DNA from: an uncultured Pseudomonadota bacterium | GTDB lineage: Bacteria > Myxococcota_A > UBA796 > GCA-2862545 | Assembly: GCA_937891875.1 (NCBI GenBank) | Contig: CALATR010000307.1 | Location: forward strand, 1 to 6,563 | Length of the DNA stretch: 6,563 nt | Direction of reading: 5' to 3' | Shown: in pieces, positions 3,900 to 6,563 of the stretch | How the letters are laid out: each line of letters opens with the position of its first letter | How positions within the stretch are numbered: position 1 is the stretch's first letter | Position numbers and translations under genes: made by a program | Notes under the pieces: model-generated | The model's input: only the letters and a program-made list of their open reading frames with translations | What the model was told of the DNA's origin: nothing | Database searches by the model: none

Positions 3900-6215
3900 A
3901 TGCACGATCTCTTCGAGAACAGTCCACAGCCCATCGTGACCCTGCGTCGCGACGGGCAGATCGCCAGCGCCAATGCTGCGGCGCGTGGCCTGGGTCTGCA
4001 CGTGGATCGCGCCCTCGGGGACGTGCTCGAGCCGATCACCGCGAAGGACCTGATCGACATCCTGCGCCGGGTGCCCGCCGGCGGCCGGGAGGAGCGGACC
4101 CTCGACGTGCCGACGCCGGACGGTCCGGTCACCTGCCAGGTCGTGCTCCAGCAGCGTGAAGAGAGGCCGGACGCCCCGTATGCGCTGTTCCTGCGTCCCC
4201 AGTCGGACGAGGAGACCGCCGGTCGCCTGCTGCGCCGCATGGTCGCCCACACGACCGGAGCGGGGCAGACCTACTTCGAGCAGGTGGTGGTGCACCTGGC
4301 CAGCAAGCTCGACACCCGCTGGGCCCTCATCGCGGTGCCGCAGGGCGCCGAGTTCCAGATGCGCACCCTGGCCTGCTGCCACGACGGCGAGCTGGTGCCA
4401 TCCTTCGAGTTCTCCATCGAGGGCGGGCCCTGCGAGGACATCCTGAAAGGCCAGGCCAGCGTCTATCCAGCCGGCATCCAGCGCCTCTTCCCGCACCTCG
4501 ATCGTCTCCCGAAGTGGGGGATCGAAGCCCTGATCGGCGTGCCCCTCATCGGTCGGAACGGCGAGGGGCTCGGCGTCATCGTGCTCATGCACGACCAGCC
4601 CATGGCGGACTCTGCCAACGCCATCGGTTTCCTCAACCTCTTCGCCGGTCGCACCTCGACCGAGGTCGAGCGCGTCATGGCCCAGCGGGAGGCGGAGCGT
4701 CAGCGCGCCCTCGCCGAACGACTGCTGGACCGGGTCGGCGCCCTGGTGCTCCTGCTCGACACCGATGGCCGCGTCCTGCGAGCCAACCGCACGGTCACTC
4801 GGGTCACCGGCTGGTCCGAGGAGCAGCTGCTGGGCAAGCGCCTGTGGGACACCCTCGCCCCCGAGGACGCCTCGGGCGACCTCTACGCCATGCTGCGCAC
4901 CACCAGCGGGGCCATCGACCAGGACTGGTGCACTCCCCGCGGGGACCGGCGCCGGGTGCGCTGGGAGGCCCAGGGCGTGTCCGTGGGCAGCGAGTCCCAG
5001 TCCCCGTACGTGCTCGTCACCGGCATGGACCTCACCACCCTCGAGGCCACCCGCCGCGAGCGCGACCAGCTGCAGGAACGCCTGCGTCAGGCCCGCCGCC
5101 TCGAGGCGCTCGGACGGCTCGCCGGTGGCGTCGCCCACGACTTCAACAATCTGCTGCTCGCCATCCTCGGCTACGCGGATCTCATCGAGTTCGAGTCCCC
5201 GGAGGGCTCCGAAGCGGCCCAGTTTGCCGGCGAGATCCGCCGGGCCGGCGATCAGGCAGCCTCCCTCACCCGCCAGCTCCTCGCCTTCGGCCGACGCCAG
5301 CGCCTGGAGCGCCGCGAGCTGGACCTCTGCGACGTGGTAGAGGGCGCCATCAGCATCCTCCGGCCCCTGCTCCCGGACGACGTGGAGCTCCAGGTCGACC
5401 TGCCCGACGCCACCCTGCCCGTGGTCGCCGATCCCGGGCGTCTGGAGCAGGTGATCGTCAACCTGGGCGTGAACGCGCGCGACGCCATGCCCGAGGGCGG
5501 CACCATCTCCCTGCGGGCCGGCGTGGTCGCGAAGAAGCACCCCGCCGCGCGCCACCCGGTCGACATGGTGACCCTCGAGGTGCGGGACAGCGGCACCGGC
5601 ATCCCCGCCGACGTGCTCCCCCACATCTTCGAGCCCTTCTTCACCACCAAGGAGCTGGGCCGCGGCACCGGCCTCGGTCTGGCCAGCGTCTACGGCACCG
5701 TACAGCAGCACGGCGGCACCCTCGACGTCTCGACCGAAGAGGGAGAGGGCACGAGCTTCCTCATCACCTTGCCGCTCGCGACCCTGGCCCGGGTGGACAG
5801 CCCGACCACCCGCGCCGCCATCAGCCCGGCGCTGCAGGGCCGCGTGCTGGTCGCAGAAGACGATCCCCACGTGCGCAGCCTGGTCATCCGAGTGCTCACC
5901 TCCGCCGGCTACCAGGTGGAGGCCCGCGCGGACGGCGCCGAGGCCTGGGAGCTGTGGGCCAAGGACCCCTCCCGCTTCGATCTCGTCCTGGCCGACGTCC
6001 TCATGCCGCGCATGGGCGGCATCGAGCTGTGCGAGAAGCTCCTCGAGCGCGCCCCCGGCACCCGCATCGTGCTCACCAGCGGCTTCGTCGCCGAGTCCGA
6101 CCGCGTCCCGGAAGCCGTGCGCCTCCTGCAGAAGCCCTACCTCCCCGACGACCTGCTCCACGAGGTCGGCAAGGCCCTGACCCCGGATCAGACGGCCCAG
6201 GTGCAGTCGGTCTGA
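3900..6215 (+). CDS. Hybrid sensor histidine kinase, PAS-GAF-PAS-HisKA-HATPase-REC
   Basis: This 771-aa protein has no signal peptide or membrane helix, so it is probably a soluble cytoplasmic sensor. Domains in order: PAS-like (1-100), GAF (about 122-258), PAS (about 275-380), a coiled coil (380-400), HisKA with phospho-acceptor His413 in GGVAHDFNNLL, a HATPase (N box NLGVNARDAM 521-530, DSGTGI 563-568, FEPFFTTK 577-584, GRGTGLGLASVYG 587-599) and a receiver (648-760) with Asp654/Asp655, phospho-acceptor Asp699, Thr726 and Lys745. All residues needed for autophosphorylation and phosphotransfer are present. The HDFNNLL box is typical of kinases fused to receivers. No DNA-binding output or HPt domain follows, so a separate partner is needed and none is in the window. 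The GAF domain carries Cys159, Cys160 and Cys178. The start is well fixed: an in-frame TAA lies at 3864-3866 and no other start codon precedes ATG 3900, although no Shine-Dalgarno is visible. Confidence 0.93.
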   Translation: MHDLFENSPQPIVTLRRDGQIASANAAARGLGLHVDRALGDVLEPITAKDLIDILRRVPAGGREERTLDVPTPDGPVTCQVVLQQREERPDAPYALFLRPQSDEETAGRLLRRMVAHTTGAGQTYFEQVVVHLASKLDTRWALIAVPQGAEFQMRTLACCHDGELVPSFEFSIEGGPCEDILKGQASVYPAGIQRLFPHLDRLPKWGIEALIGVPLIGRNGEGLGVIVLMHDQPMADSANAIGFLNLFAGRTSTEVERVMAQREAERQRALAERLLDRVGALVLLLDTDGRVLRANRTVTRVTGWSEEQLLGKRLWDTLAPEDASGDLYAMLRTTSGAIDQDWCTPRGDRRRVRWEAQGVSVGSESQSPYVLVTGMDLTTLEATRRERDQLQERLRQARRLEALGRLAGGVAHDFNNLLLAILGYADLIEFESPEGSEAAQFAGEIRRAGDQAASLTRQLLAFGRRQRLERRELDLCDVVEGAISILRPLLPDDVELQVDLPDATLPVVADPGRLEQVIVNLGVNARDAMPEGGTISLRAGVVAKKHPAARHPVDMVTLEVRDSGTGIPADVLPHIFEPFFTTKELGRGTGLGLASVYGTVQQHGGTLDVSTEEGEGTSFLITLPLATLARVDSPTTRAAISPALQGRVLVAEDDPHVRSLVIRVLTSAGYQVEARADGAEAWELWAKDPSRFDLVLADVLMPRMGGIELCEKLLERAPGTRIVLTSGFVAESDRVPEAVRLLQKPYLPDDLLHEVGKALTPDQTAQVQSV

Positions 6216-6236
6216 GAGGGCGTCGGGCTCGCTCTC
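6214..6236. terminator. Possible bidirectional terminator between convergent genes
   Basis: GAGAG (6214-6218) pairs with CTCTC (6232-6236) across 13 bases, and one or two further G-C pairs are possible with a bulge. The stem overlaps the stop codons of both the histidine kinase and the minus-strand nuclease. There is no U run on either side, so termination is only suggested by position. Confidence 0.3.
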
Positions 6237-6563
6237 ACCGCCCCCGCACGTCCCACACCTCCGCTGCCGCTCCCGCCCGCACGAGCCGGTCCAGCCACAC
6301 CCGCTGCTCGTCCGACAGGGTGTCGCCGGGGCCCTTCACCTCGACCCACAGGGCGCCGGCCGTGATCCGGGTGGGGTGGGCGTCGGCGAGCCGGACCTCG
6401 TCGCCGGCCAGGACGAGCAGATCGGGCAGGCCGCGGGTGGCGCGGAGGCCGTGGGCGAGGATCGGACCGAGGACGGCACGCAGGCCCGAAGGACCGAGTG
6501 AGCGCGCCGCCAGGATCAAGGTCGTGCCCAGATCCTCGGAGATCGGGACCCCGGCGAGCCGGA
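6235..6563 (-). CDS. VRR-NUC domain nuclease, C-terminal part (FAN1-like), truncated by window edge
   Basis: This is the C-terminal ~109 residues of a protein whose frame stays open to the right edge. It carries the VRR-NUC type of PD-(D/E)XK nuclease core: GLPDLLV (Asp codon near 6423), then WVEVKGPGD (Glu codon near 6342, Lys near 6336), LSDEQ, and a final AEVWDV strand. Such domains cut DNA with divalent metal ions. In FAN1 proteins they act in interstrand crosslink repair, and in phages they occur as short stand-alone proteins. A TTG at 6519 could start a 94-aa stand-alone version, but it lacks a Shine-Dalgarno. The preceding residues (LRAVLGPILAHGLRATR before GLPDL) resemble the run-up to the nuclease core in bacterial FAN1, so a larger protein is more likely. 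The gene converges on the histidine kinase with a 19-bp gap, and the window gives no clue to its operon partners. Confidence 0.82.
   Translation of the reverse strand, partial: RLAGVPISEDLGTTLILAARSLGPSGLRAVLGPILAHGLRATRGLPDLLVLAGDEVRLADAHPTRITAGALWVEVKGPGDTLSDEQRVWLDRLVRAGAAAEVWDVRGR

Noticed and set aside
3856..3927. A 24-residue N-terminal extension of the methyltransferase
   Set aside because: It would run into the histidine kinase coding start and push the FW motif away from its usual position near the N-terminus. The 216-aa form fits the family length.
3762..6161. A 799-codon open frame on the minus strand opposite the histidine kinase
   Set aside because: It is the antisense reading of a gene with strong G/C codon preference. 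It shows no domain motif, and the plus-strand gene has complete kinase and receiver signatures.
1..6563. A dedicated defence, mobile or biosynthetic system spanning the window
   Set aside because: The genes alternate in strand, fall in unrelated and mostly housekeeping or signalling families, and no integrase, transposase, toxin-antitoxin pair or biosynthetic core is present.

Overview
The window is very GC-rich (roughly 70% or more by eye) and densely coding. It holds four complete genes, one gene cut by the right edge, and about 330 bases of repeat-rich non-coding DNA at the left. The organism is probably a Myxococcota or other high-GC 'deltaproteobacterial' lineage. This is an inference from gene content: a transmembrane Ser/Thr kinase with a formylglycine-enzyme-like periplasmic domain, a large PAS/GAF hybrid histidine kinase, strong G/C codon preference and short spacers. 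No rRNA or other phylogenetic marker is present to confirm it.

Layout, left to right. Bases 1-332 have no credible gene. They hold a 50-bp-period tandem repeat (1-87), a perfect GGTCTCT triplet (94-114), and a 37-bp inverted repeat with arms 84-120 and 252-288. Next come a minus-strand stand-alone CoaB-like phosphopantothenate-cysteine ligase (333-953), a plus-strand membrane Ser/Thr kinase with an FGE-like C-terminal domain (994-3174), a minus-strand thiopurine S-methyltransferase family protein (3205-3855), and a plus-strand PAS-GAF-PAS hybrid histidine kinase with a C-terminal receiver (3900-6215). Last is the C-terminal part of a minus-strand VRR-NUC (FAN1-type PD-(D/E)XK) nuclease (6235 to the right edge).

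The five genes alternate strictly in strand (-,+,-,+,-), so no two neighbours can share a conventional operon. The two divergent gaps are about 40 and 44 bp, and the two convergent gaps are 30 and 19 bp. Divergent promoters must therefore overlap each other or lie inside the opposing genes. The two plus-strand signalling genes both lack a visible Shine-Dalgarno sequence, whereas coaB has a strong one. Functionally this looks like a mixed chromosomal neighbourhood of cofactor synthesis, signalling, methyl transfer and DNA repair. Nothing in the sequence compels the view that the genes form one dedicated system. The most unusual items are the left-hand repeat structure, the catalytically degenerate FGE-like domain on the kinase, and the type-II-like stand-alone CoaB.
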